Shown one piece after another: positions 27,259 through 35,096 of a stretch of DNA of 64,000 bases (position 1 is the first letter of the stretch; every line of letters begins with the position of its first letter). Source of the stretch: Streptomyces pristinaespiralis (GTDB taxonomy: Bacteria > Actinomycetota > Actinomycetes > Streptomycetales > Streptomycetaceae); assembly GCF_001278075.1 (NCBI RefSeq), contig NZ_CP011340.1, forward strand, positions 5,391,501 through 5,455,500, in the 5' to 3' direction. A program made the translations under genes and the position numbers. Under the pieces are notes generated by a model. It saw only the letters and a program-made list of their open reading frames with translations. It did not search any database and was not told the DNA's origin.

Positions 27259-27421
27259 CCGGTCCCTGCCCGACAGTCACGCGCCCAACGCCTCTTGGGG
27301 AGGTACAGATGAATACGTGCGGGGGGCGGCAGATGTTCAGTCCGGGCCGGACCGTGTTCGGAGCCCGTGCCGTCAGCCGTGCCGCCACCGCACTTGCCCC
27401 GTCGCCCGTCCGGACACCGCT

Positions 27422-27581
27422 TGGCTCGTCCCTATGCCGGACATCGTGTGGGCTCGTCCCTGTGCCGGACGCGGTGTGGGCTCGTCCCCGTGCCGGACAT
27501 CGTGTGGGCTCGTCCCCATGCCGGACATCGTGTGGGCTCGTCCCCGTGCCGGACGCGGTGTGCGCTCGTCCCCGTGGCGGG
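27422..27581. repeat. 28-bp minisatellite, five full copies plus a partial
   Basis: Units start at 27422, 27450, 27478, 27506 and 27534, with a diverged partial at 27562-27581. The consensus begins GGGCTCGTCCCCGTGCCGGA and ends CATCGTGT or CGCGGTGT; the variant order is A-B-A-A-B. Units abut with no spacers, so this is not CRISPR. It fills much of the 323-bp space between converging genes and stops at the stop codon of the next gene. The period is not a multiple of three, so it is not a coding repeat. Confidence 0.92.
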
Positions 27582-27884
27582 TCAGCTGCTGCGCCGGGTG
27601 ACCGTCCACGAGGCCAGCGCCACTCCGGCGGCCACCGTGAACACCGCCGGCCAGGCGCCGACCTTCTTGGCGAGCGGGTGCGACCCGGCGAACGCGGCGA
27701 CGTAGGCGGCGCTCAGCCCGGCGGCCGCCTTCGGCCCGGCGTCCTGGTGCCACTGCCGGGCGGCCACGGCACCCGCCGCGGCGAGCGCGACCCCGCCGAG
27801 GGGACGCTTCCTGGTCCAGCGGGCGACTCCGTACCCGCCGACGAGTCCGCCTGCCGCCACCGCCGCTGCTGGAACCCTGGCCAT
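27582..27884 (-). CDS. Small hydrophobic protein of unknown function
   Basis: The protein is 100 aa from ATG 27884, with GAGAGG upstream. It starts MARVPAAAVAAGGLVGGYGV, then PLGGVALAAAGAVAARQWHQ, KAAAGLSAAYVAAFAGSHPL and a final hydrophobic stretch (VFTVAAGVALASW). Three or four weak membrane helices are likely. I do not recognise a named family. It is flanked by repeats on both sides: the 28-bp minisatellite downstream and 8-bp repeats upstream. Confidence 0.65.
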   Translation of the reverse strand: MARVPAAAVAAGGLVGGYGVARWTRKRPLGGVALAAAGAVAARQWHQDAGPKAAAGLSAAYVAAFAGSHPLAKKVGAWPAVFTVAAGVALASWTVTRRSS

Positions 27885-27961
27885 TGCTGCCGCCTCTCGC
27901 GCTTTCGCTGTCCTCGTGCCGACGTGCGGCCCGCGCCGACGGGGTCGTCGGCTGTACTCGG

Positions 27962-28017
27962 GTGCCGTCGTGCCGTCGTGCCGTCGTGCCGCCGTACGGC
28001 CGTGCCGTCGTGCGGTC
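27962..28017. repeat. 8-bp tandem repeat, seven units
   Basis: Seven consecutive 8-base units based on GTGCCGTC (three perfect, then GTGCCGCC, GTACGGCC, GTGCCGTC, GTGCGGTC). It lies between the CHRD gene and the small hydrophobic protein gene, both leftward, and could vary in copy number by slippage. Confidence 0.85.
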
Positions 28018-28051
28018 ACACGGCCCGTTGTGCCGTTGCGCCGTTCCGAGC

Positions 28052-28071
28052 CTAGGACGTCCCCGTCCTAG
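28052..28071 (-). terminator. Hairpin at the end of the CHRD gene
   Basis: CTAGGACG pairs with CGTCCTAG around a TCCC loop; the stem includes the stop codon of the CHRD gene (28068-28070). Confidence 0.6.
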
Positions 28072-29006
28072 TGGAAGAGCTGGCCCCGCACCGCACCGTC
28101 GGGAAACTCCTCCGTGTGGATGTTGGAGTAGAAGCCCCACGGGTTGTCCCGGATCTCCTTGACCAGTCCGGCGTGCTGGTCGTGCAGCTGGCCGGAGACG
28201 GCGAACAGGCTTTCCGGTACCGGCTTGTCGAAGAAGCCCAGCACCACGTCGCCGTTCTTGCCGAAGTCGCCCTTGTGGATGTGGGCGGCGGCGGGGGCCT
28301 TGATGTCGGCCCAGGCGAGCGAGAAGTCGACGGTCGTCCCCTTGGGGTGCAGGAACGTCACCGCTTTCCCGTCCCGGTCGTTGACCTTCGTAGCGTCGTT
28401 GTTGGCGACCTCCTGCGCGCCGTTGGCCAGGGCACGAAGCTTGCCGCCCTTGATGATGTGGAGCGGGTTGATGTTCTCGTGGAGCTGCTTCAGCTGGCCG
28501 CGCACGGCTCCGCCGGGGAACTCCTCGCTGTGCAGGTTCATGTAGAACCCGGAGGGATGCTCGATCAGGCTCTTGGCGAGCGCGGCGTCCGTGACGGTCG
28601 TGTGCCCCGCCGCCGAATGCAGCGACTCGGGCATCGCGGTACCGAACAGCGGCACCTTCACATCGCCGTTCTGACCGGCGGCCCCCTCGTGGATGTGGCC
28701 CTGGCTCGGTACGAAGCCCTGCCACTGCATCGCGAAGACCACCCGGTCGCCCTTCACCTGCATCAGGGCGACCGCCTTGCCGTCGGGGTCGTTCACGGCC
28801 GCCCCGCTCGCGTCGGGGACCTCGTGCGCGCCGGTCATGACGACGGCGAACGTGACGGCCTTGCCATGGCTGGGTTTCGTGAACGTGGCGGCGGTCTGCG
28901 AACTGCTCCGCCCCCCTCCATGGCTGTCGTGCGCCACTGCGGGGACGACACCGGCCACGGCCAGCACGAGGGCGGCGGCCGGCACGGCGAGAGTGCGCTT
29001 GTGCAT
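28068..29006 (-). CDS. Secreted protein with two CHRD domains
   Basis: The protein is 312 aa. Residues 1-25 are a Sec signal (MHKRTLAVPAAALVLAVAGV..PAVAHDS). Two chordin-type (CHRD) domains follow: one with FAVVMTGAHEVPDASGAA, GHIHEGAAG and NLHSEEFPGGAVRGQL, and a second with LANGAQEVANN, AHIHKGDFG and NIHTEEFPDGAVRGQL. The repeated H-I-H-x-G and H-x-E-E-F-P-x-G-A-V-R-G-Q-L motifs are diagnostic. Bacterial CHRD proteins are extracytoplasmic; no enzymatic role is known. GAGAGG lies upstream of ATG 29006. It is divergent from the lipoprotein gene at 29189. Confidence 0.88.
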   Translation of the reverse strand: MHKRTLAVPAAALVLAVAGVVPAVAHDSHGGGRSSSQTAATFTKPSHGKAVTFAVVMTGAHEVPDASGAAVNDPDGKAVALMQVKGDRVVFAMQWQGFVPSQGHIHEGAAGQNGDVKVPLFGTAMPESLHSAAGHTTVTDAALAKSLIEHPSGFYMNLHSEEFPGGAVRGQLKQLHENINPLHIIKGGKLRALANGAQEVANNDATKVNDRDGKAVTFLHPKGTTVDFSLAWADIKAPAAAHIHKGDFGKNGDVVLGFFDKPVPESLFAVSGQLHDQHAGLVKEIRDNPWGFYSNIHTEEFPDGAVRGQLFH

Positions 29007-29188
29007 TGCGGATGAACCTCTCATTCGGGGCCGACCGGTCGTGGTCGGTCGGGGTCTTGTACGCGTCGCCCGGGCGGCCCGTTCAAATGAGGAATTCGCT
29101 GAATCCGATTGAACAGCCGCTCAGTCGAGGCCGTACCACCCGCCGTACGCACAGCTGTCCACCCACCCGGAAGCCGAGGAATCCCACC

Positions 29189-29803
29189 ATGCGCAGCACC
29201 CGGAACCGTGGCCGCACCAAGGCCCTGATCGCAGCCCCGCTGATGGCGCTGGCGCTGCTCACCGTGACCGCGTGCGAGGACTCCGGCGGCTCGGGCCCGT
29301 CGTACGGAGCGGGCGCCGAGGGGCAGCCGGCGGACCGGGCTCCGGCCGCGTCCCCGGACGGATCGGGTGCGGAGGAACCCGCCGGTGAGCAGCCCGCCGC
29401 CGACGGGTCCACGGCCACGGCCCCGCCGAAGCAGCCGCCCGCCCCCGCCATCTCGGTCAGGACCGCGGAGTCGGACCTCGGCACGATCCTCGTCGACGAC
29501 CAGGGCCGCACGCTGTACGGCTTCACCAAGGACAAGCCGGGCCGGGCCAACTGCGACTCCGACTGCATCGCGGTATGGCCGGCGTTGATCTCCGCCAAGG
29601 ACGTGACGGCCGGCGAGGGCACGGACGCGTCGCTGCTGAAGGAGATCAAGCTCGGCGCGGGCGCCGAACAGGCGGTCTACGGCGACTGGCCGCTCTACTA
29701 CTACGTGGGCGACGTGACGGCGGGGGATGTGAACGGCCAAGGTCTGGACGGCGAGTGGTTCGTGGTCGCGGCGGACGGCAAGCTCATCAAGTCGCATGCG
29801 TGA
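29189..29803 (+). CDS. Lipoprotein with secreted repeat domain (COG4315 type)
   Basis: The protein is 204 aa. A signal with MALALLTVTAC places the lipid-modified Cys near 29. A low-complexity Pro/Ala/Glu/Gly linker runs to about 85. The C-terminal domain has LGTILVDDQGRTLYGFTKDK, then NCDSDCIAVWPAL with two cysteines, and EQAVYGDWPLYYYVGDVTAG followed by GLDGEWFVV. The YGF-K-D-x(n)-C-x3-C-x-x-x-W-P pattern is that of the secreted-repeat family seen in many Streptomyces lipoproteins, of unknown function. GAGGA lies upstream of the ATG. Confidence 0.85.
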   Translation: MRSTRNRGRTKALIAAPLMALALLTVTACEDSGGSGPSYGAGAEGQPADRAPAASPDGSGAEEPAGEQPAADGSTATAPPKQPPAPAISVRTAESDLGTILVDDQGRTLYGFTKDKPGRANCDSDCIAVWPALISAKDVTAGEGTDASLLKEIKLGAGAEQAVYGDWPLYYYVGDVTAGDVNGQGLDGEWFVVAADGKLIKSHA

Positions 29804-29844
29804 CAGGCAGGTTGCCGCCACCGTCTCCGCTTCCTGCCGTCCGG

Positions 29845-30675
29845 TCAGGCTCCGCCCTGTGTGAAGCGTGACAGCAGGGCGCGCCCGCGGCCCCCGGTCG
29901 CACCCGCGGGAGCCGACGCGCGGAGCTGTCGCCATGTGGCGCGATGACAGCGGCCCTGAGGGCGGGACTTGAGGAAGTCGGCGTAGGGGACCGGACGCGG
30001 GGGGACACCGATCTCCACCCAGTGGTCACGACCGGAGACATGGTCCCAGCCGGCGTTGGGGATGCGGATGTGGTCCGCGCGGCCGTCCTTGTTCTTCGAG
30101 GTGATCTGGAGGACCTCGGCGTGGCCGGCGCGCGTCCGGAGGACCACGCAGTAGTGCTGCGCCGCCTGGTCCGACTCCCGGTACGGGACCATCGCGAGCC
30201 ACACCTCGCCGCGGGCCGGCCGGCGGCCCAGCCGGCTGCCGGGGGCCCGGTTCGCGCGGGCCGCGTCCCACCAGCGGATCCCGCGGTGGACGACGAACGC
30301 GGCGACACCCGTCGCTCCGCTCACGGCGAGGCCGCGGATGTTCCAGTACGGCGAGTCGACCTGTGCCTCGGCCCAGAGCATCGCGGACCAGCCGGCGCCC
30401 AGATAGAGGGCGGTGCGGCCGAGGACCACCCACCACACGAACCGCCGGCTACGGCCGGAGAACACGGCGAGGACGGCGGCGGTCACCACGGAGACGCCGT
30501 ACACGGCGAGGTACTGGCCCGCCCCGCTCAGCTTCTGGGGTGGCGTCTGGACCGACAGCAGATCGGGCATGAGCACCGGCTGCGCCAGCAGACTGCCGAC
30601 GACGACGCACACCACCAGTATCAAGAACCCCGCGCAGCCGATCCCTGCGCAGGACGTGTCGTCACGTCGGGCCAC
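29845..30675 (-). CDS. Membrane protein with PemK/MazF-like C-terminal domain
   Basis: The protein is 276 aa from GTG 30675 (GGGGGGAGGG upstream). The N-terminal half has about four membrane segments (GCAGFLILVVCVVVGSLL; YLAVYGVSVVTAAVLAVF; WWVVLGRTALYLGAGW; GLAVSGATGVAAFVV). The C-terminal half has RRPARGEVWLAMVPYRE, HYCVVLRTRAGHAEVLQITS and WVEIGV, following the RGEVW...vvL pattern of PemK/MazF mRNA interferases. No antitoxin gene is adjacent. Either the domain has lost toxin activity or the topology restrains it. Confidence 0.7.
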   Translation of the reverse strand: MARRDDTSCAGIGCAGFLILVVCVVVGSLLAQPVLMPDLLSVQTPPQKLSGAGQYLAVYGVSVVTAAVLAVFSGRSRRFVWWVVLGRTALYLGAGWSAMLWAEAQVDSPYWNIRGLAVSGATGVAAFVVHRGIRWWDAARANRAPGSRLGRRPARGEVWLAMVPYRESDQAAQHYCVVLRTRAGHAEVLQITSKNKDGRADHIRIPNAGWDHVSGRDHWVEIGVPPRPVPYADFLKSRPQGRCHRATWRQLRASAPAGATGGRGRALLSRFTQGGA

Positions 30676-30896
30676 GAGCCCTCCCCCCTGATCCCCGCGT
30701 TCCCCCGCGTCGGCGGCATCCCGCACTCCCTGACCGGAAGGGTAGGGCAAGAGGGGGCCCGGCGAAGGAGTTCTCGGCAGCCGGACCAGGCACGGTGCCG
30801 GTGCCTCCGGAGGCTGGGCCGTCCCTTCCGGAGCCTTTGGGACCTGGGGCGTTCGGTGCCGGGAGCCTTCGGTGCCCCGGTCGTGGTGCCCGGTGC

Positions 30897-32078
30897 CTAC
30901 GGCAGCTGCGCCAGGAACTCCCGTACGGCCGTGGCGAACTCCGCCGGAGCCGTGTCGTGCACCGTGTGGCCGGTGGGGAGTGACACGAGCCGGGTGTTCT
31001 TGCGGCGGATGGTCATGGCCGCCGCGTGCTCCGCGCCGAGCACATCGCTGTCCGTGCCGTGGACGAGCAGCGCGGGGCAGTCGCTCGCCAGCCAGTCGTC
31101 CCAGTGGTCGCCCCGGACGTGCGCGTGCGAGGTGACCATGTCCCGCGGTTCGAAGGCGAGGCCCCAGCCGTCCGGGTGTTCCCGTACGGCGTCCGCCAGG
31201 TAGCGGACGGCGTCCCCGAGAGCCTCGACCAGTGCCGCGCGGGTCGGCGCCCGGCGCGGCCACGACAGGCAGAACGACAGGTCGTCCGCCACGACCGCGC
31301 CTACGTCCTCGATGACGAGCGCGCGCACCGCCTGCGGGTGGCGGGCCGCGAGCTGGTACGCGTTGAGGCCGCCCAGCGAGTGCCCGAGCACCACGACTTC
31401 CTCCAGCCCGAGGTGCTCGAGAAGCGCCACCGCGTCCCGCACGTAGCCGTCCCGGTCGTACTCGGGTGTCCGGTCCGACCGGCCGTGGCCGCGCTGGTCG
31501 AGGGCGATGACCCGCCAGTCGGGGGCGAGCGCGGCGGCGAGGGCGGTGAACGTACGGCCTTCGCAGAAGTGCCCGTGCAGGGCGAGCAGCGGCCGGCCAG
31601 GCCCTCCGAAGTCCAGGTAGGAGAGCCGGTGCCCGCCCGCGTCGAAGGCCGCACGTATCGGTTCCTCCGGCTGCCGCGCGCCTGTCGGGCCGCCGGCCAG
31701 ATGGGCGTGGACCCGGCCGCGCAGCAACTCGTACTCCTCCGCGCGACGCCGGGGCCGGCCCGCGGGCCTGGTGACGCTACGCCCGGCGGTGACGGTCTGG
31801 CCGAGCCGGAACTGGTCCCGGGTGAAGTCGATCTCGGTGCCGTCGGGGAGCCGGTTCCACCAGTGGAAGCCGTGCTGATCACCGCCCAGGTGCACCTCGC
31901 CGACGACGAGATCACCGCCGAGCAGGTCGTGCACGACCAGGGCCGTGATGTCGCAGTGTCCCCAGGCCGGGTTGTCGCCGCTCCACCCGGCGCGTTCGAG
32001 ATCGTCGGGGGAACAGGTGTCGGCCGCCCAGGAGGCGCGCAGAGCGTTCTCGATGCCGGTCAGGGTGTACGGTGCCAT
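30897..32078 (-). CDS. YunG-like domain fused to an alpha/beta hydrolase
   Basis: The protein is 393 aa. Residues 1-95 resemble YunG-type proteins: IENALRASWAADTCSPDD, NPAWGHCDITALVVHDLLGG, HWWNRLPDGTEIDFTRDQF. From about 145 an alpha/beta hydrolase follows: LLALHGHFCEGRTFTALA with the oxyanion region, IALDQRGHGRSD, the nucleophile elbow VLGHSLGGLNAYQLAA (Ser in GHSLGG), LLVHGTDSDVLG (Asp) and LPTGHTVHDTAP (His). The triad looks complete, so the enzyme should be active. The fusion is unusual in my experience. ATG 32078 is chosen because the YunG homology starts there. Confidence 0.82.
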   Translation of the reverse strand: MAPYTLTGIENALRASWAADTCSPDDLERAGWSGDNPAWGHCDITALVVHDLLGGDLVVGEVHLGGDQHGFHWWNRLPDGTEIDFTRDQFRLGQTVTAGRSVTRPAGRPRRRAEEYELLRGRVHAHLAGGPTGARQPEEPIRAAFDAGGHRLSYLDFGGPGRPLLALHGHFCEGRTFTALAAALAPDWRVIALDQRGHGRSDRTPEYDRDGYVRDAVALLEHLGLEEVVVLGHSLGGLNAYQLAARHPQAVRALVIEDVGAVVADDLSFCLSWPRRAPTRAALVEALGDAVRYLADAVREHPDGWGLAFEPRDMVTSHAHVRGDHWDDWLASDCPALLVHGTDSDVLGAEHAAAMTIRRKNTRLVSLPTGHTVHDTAPAEFATAVREFLAQLP

Positions 32079-32180
32079 GCGATGCAGGATGCCGCAGGGC
32101 ACTGACAACGGGTGCGCCGGTGCTTCGTGCGCGACACGAACAGGCAGGTGGTTGACGTGCCGTGCCGCCGCTGAGCCCAC

Positions 32181-33425
32181 TCAGCGGGACCGGTCGTCCA
32201 CCTGCACCAACGCATGCGTCCCGCTGGTGCGCCACGCCTCGCCGCTCCCCTCGAGCGCGGTCAGCACGTCGCGGTCCAGGCCGGTGATCACGTCCGACTT
32301 CAACGTGCGCAGCGCCGCGACCGGGCCCGGCCAGTACGCCGTCCGCTCCGCGAAGGGTGTGGTCGGGGACCACAGTTGGTCACCGACGAGGCGGCGGTAG
32401 TTCAGGTCGCCCTTCAATACGGTCACCGTGGCGGCCGCGAACTGCTCCCGCAGGTCGTCGGGCATCGCGCTGTACGGGAACGGGGCGCAGAAGAACTCGT
32501 GCGCGCCGACCCTCAGCCGTCCGTCGGCCATCGCGGCCCACAGGCGCCGGCCGGTCTCCGCGGCGTAACCGGCAGCGGGCGCGTGGGCGAGCCGGCGCAG
32601 GCTGTGGATGACGTCCGACATGGTCGCGTCGGAGATGTAGTACGGCTGCGGCTTCACATGAAGGACCACTTCCGCGGCCCGCTCCGTGTGCAGCAGGTGG
32701 TCGACGAGGACGAGGTCCGGGATCAGCTCCCGGCCCGCGTTGTCCGCGACGAGGTGCACGGTGGCCCCGCCGCCGACCGGCAGGAGGGACCACAGCCGTG
32801 CACTCTCGTCGGCGACGAGCCCCGAATCCGCGCGGAGGGCCGTCGACTCGTGGGCACCGCCGGAGTCGATACGAAAGCCGAGGTCCGCGCGGTTTCCCCA
32901 GAGGGATCCCAGGAGGAGCGCGGCGGCCTGGACGTCGGCGGGCCGTCCGGACAGGTCGTCGAGGGCGGTGAGTTCCTCGTCGACCAGCTTGCCGGCCAGT
33001 TCGGCGGCCTTGAAGGGGCCGAAGGGATCGATGCCATGCCAAGGGCCGGGCGTGAAGTAACCCAGCGCGCCGAGGAGTTTGCGGTAGAAGTAGCTCTCGG
33101 CCCACAGGAACGGAACGTCGAACCAGGACCGGCCGAAGTAACCCTGCCCCCACGCCGCCCACCGCTCGCGGTCGTGCGCGTCCGCGCCGAGCGGCTCGAT
33201 CACGCCTTCGGTGGCCTCGGCGAGCAGAGCGTCGAGGGCGGCGTGCTGCGCGGGCCCGAGGGGGAACGCGTCGCGCACCTGCCGGATCAGCACGGGGTGG
33301 CGTTCGGCCAGGACGGCCCGGGCGAACGACCCGGGTCCGTTGCTCAGAATCACGGGCGCGGCGGGCGGCGTGGACGTGTCGGGTGAGCCGGGCACGCGGG
33401 GTGCGTCGGCGTCGTTCGCGGGCAT
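32181..33425 (-). CDS. DUF89/ARMT1-like damage-control phosphatase
   Basis: The protein is 414 aa. Family landmarks are RDAFPLGPAQHAALDALLAE, FLWAESYFYRKLLGALGY, WGNRADLGFRIDSGG and the metal-binding HLVADNAGRELIPDLVLVDH (Asp-Asn pair). DUF89 enzymes are metal-dependent phosphatases that remove reactive phosphometabolites such as fructose-1-phosphate. GAGGAG lies upstream of ATG 33425; a GTG three codons earlier is an alternative. The gene follows the YunG fusion on the opposite side of a 102-base gap, same strand. Confidence 0.85.
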   Translation of the reverse strand: MPANDADAPRVPGSPDTSTPPAAPVILSNGPGSFARAVLAERHPVLIRQVRDAFPLGPAQHAALDALLAEATEGVIEPLGADAHDRERWAAWGQGYFGRSWFDVPFLWAESYFYRKLLGALGYFTPGPWHGIDPFGPFKAAELAGKLVDEELTALDDLSGRPADVQAAALLLGSLWGNRADLGFRIDSGGAHESTALRADSGLVADESARLWSLLPVGGGATVHLVADNAGRELIPDLVLVDHLLHTERAAEVVLHVKPQPYYISDATMSDVIHSLRRLAHAPAAGYAAETGRRLWAAMADGRLRVGAHEFFCAPFPYSAMPDDLREQFAAATVTVLKGDLNYRRLVGDQLWSPTTPFAERTAYWPGPVAALRTLKSDVITGLDRDVLTALEGSGEAWRTSGTHALVQVDDRSR

Positions 33426-33702
33426 CGGGTTCACGTACTCCTCGGTCGTCAGGGGCCACCGGGGCCGGTGCGGGCGGACCGGGCTTGCGGGGCCGTCCCG
33501 CGCGTCGCCCTGCGGGTGGCAGCGAGCCGTGTCGCGCCCCCGGCACGGGGCGACCGTACCCGCCGGACGCCGGACTCCGCGCACACGGCCCGGCCCGCTG
33601 CCGGAGCGTCGGCCACCTGCGGCCTGCCGTGTGCCGGTCGCCGCACGCCGTCCGCCGCTCGATGGAGGCGGGGATCGGCGTCCGTCGTGCCAGACTTCTG
33701 TG

Positions 33703-34176
33703 ATGGAGATCAGGACGGCACAGAAGGACGACTTCGAGGGGTACTTGGGACTCGCGGCCCAGGTGGAGGACTGGTTCGGTCCGATGGTCGACGACCCGGG
33801 CTTCCACCAGGCGGTGACCGAGCACATCGTCCGGTCGACCGCGCTCGTCGCGGCGGAGGGTCCTGAGGGATCCGAACTGCTCGGCGGTCTCCTGTTCGGC
33901 CCGAGCCACCCGGCGCACCACGTCCACTGGCTCGTGGTCTCGGCACAGGCCCGGGGCCGGGGCGTCGGCAAGGCGCTGATGGCGGAGGCGATGAGCCGCT
34001 TCGTACGGAGCGGCCCGGCCACGGTCGAGGTCGTCACCTTCGGCCCCGACCACCCGGGAGCCGTCACCAGCGGCGCCCGCGTCTTCTACGAACGCCTGGG
34101 ATTCACCCCGGCCGAGGCCACGGAACCGGGGCCGGAGGGCGGCTCTCGGCAGATCTACCGGTTGACGGTCGCCTGA
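33703..34176 (+). CDS. GNAT-family N-acetyltransferase
   Basis: The protein is 157 aa with MEIRTAQKDDFEGYLGLAAQ, the acetyl-CoA motif VVSAQARGRGVGKALMAEAM (Q/RxxGxG/A) near 80-99 and VFYERLGFTPAEA near 130. It acetylates an unknown amine. The start at ATG 33703 follows a CAGACT box 6 bases upstream, weakly suggesting a leaderless mRNA. It is the last intact gene before the decayed VWA gene and the defence island. Confidence 0.88.
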   Translation: MEIRTAQKDDFEGYLGLAAQVEDWFGPMVDDPGFHQAVTEHIVRSTALVAAEGPEGSELLGGLLFGPSHPAHHVHWLVVSAQARGRGVGKALMAEAMSRFVRSGPATVEVVTFGPDHPGAVTSGARVFYERLGFTPAEATEPGPEGGSRQIYRLTVA

Positions 34177-34231
34177 CCTGTGACGCCGGGTCCGGGCGGC
34201 GCGTCTGGCCCGGACCGGGACCACCGGCCAG

Positions 34232-34783
34232 AGCGCGATCATCGCGTGCGTGGACACGTCGCACTCCATGTACATGGAGGGGCCGGGCGGGGTTACACGG
34301 GAGGCGTGGGCCACGGCGTGCGCGTTGGCGCTGCTGGACCAGGCCCGCCACGCGGGGCGGGACTTCGTCGGCATCCTGTTCTCCTCCGCCGACAAGATCC
34401 AGGTCTTCCGCTTCCCGGCCGACGATCCGCCGACATCCACGGGGTCCTCGACTTCGCGGAGACCTTCCTCGGCGGTGGCACCAGCTGTCAGAGGCCGCTG
34501 ACGGTGGCGAGCGACCTCTTCGCGGACGCGTTCGACGACGCCGCCCCGCAAGCGCGGTGACATCGTGATGATCACCGACGACGAGTGCGGCGTCACCGAG
34601 GAATGGATGCGCGGCTGGAACGACGCCAAGCACCGGTTGGGCTTCCGGGTCTTCGGCATGGCCATCGGCGCCGCAGGCGCCGCCGAAGCGGGCTCGGTCC
34701 TGGAGGTGCTGTGCGACTACCTCCGCTCCATCGAGGACCTGACGGAGGTCCACGCGGCGGCGGACCTCTTCCGAGTGATCTGA
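34232..34783 (+). pseudogene. Remnant of a VWA-domain protein gene, frameshifted
   Basis: Three in-line segments read as one VWA protein only if the frame changes twice. The first has ACVDTSHSMYMEGP (MIDAS motif DxSxSM) and WATACALALLDQARHAGRDF. Near 34,430 the frame shifts to give DFAETFLGGGTSCQRPLTVA. Near 34,548 it shifts back to give GDIVMITDDECGVTEEWMRG, ending HAAADLFRVI. The expected N-terminal half of such proteins is missing. A compensating deletion and insertion explain it; two sequencing errors are the alternative. The domain resembles VWA proteins of Actinobacteria that work with AAA ATPases. Confidence 0.75.
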
Positions 34784-35096
34784 CCGGTGCTGCGACGTCC
34801 AGGCAGGCGCCGACCGCCGGCCGCCTCCGCGAGGCGCGGACCGCACATGTTGCGGACGGACGGCTCGACGGCTCGATGCGCAGTGCCCGACGAGCCGGTC
34901 CGACCGGCGGCCACTGCCGCCCAGGCCTCTTCTGGACGCTCGGTTCCAGGCGTATCGCCCTGTGAAGGTCGTGCACAGCCGCAGCCGCAGCGGCGGGGCC
35001 GGAAAGGAAGTGCCAGCCACCGTTCCGGTCCCACCGCTGAGGGTGTCCGTGGTGCGGCGCACCGAACCATGCCGGTGTCCGCCCACCTGACGGACC
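34784..35096. other. 313-bp non-coding stretch at the island's left edge
   Basis: I find no convincing gene, RNA or strong hairpin here. It separates the VWA remnant from the end of the leftward drm-like operon. I see no direct repeat matching the right edge near 54,880-55,040. Confidence 0.4.

Noticed and set aside
27422..27581. Regular 28-bp repeats suggesting a CRISPR array
   Set aside because: Units are directly contiguous without spacers, and no cas genes are present.
29845..30897. Antitoxin partner for the PemK-like domain
   Set aside because: The flanking 200 bases on each side contain no short frame with a ribosome site and antitoxin-like features.
32181..33425. Idea that this gene is DrmC (PLD) of a DISARM locus
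   Set aside because: The sequence has DUF89/ARMT1 motifs and no HxKxxxxD pair typical of PLD proteins.
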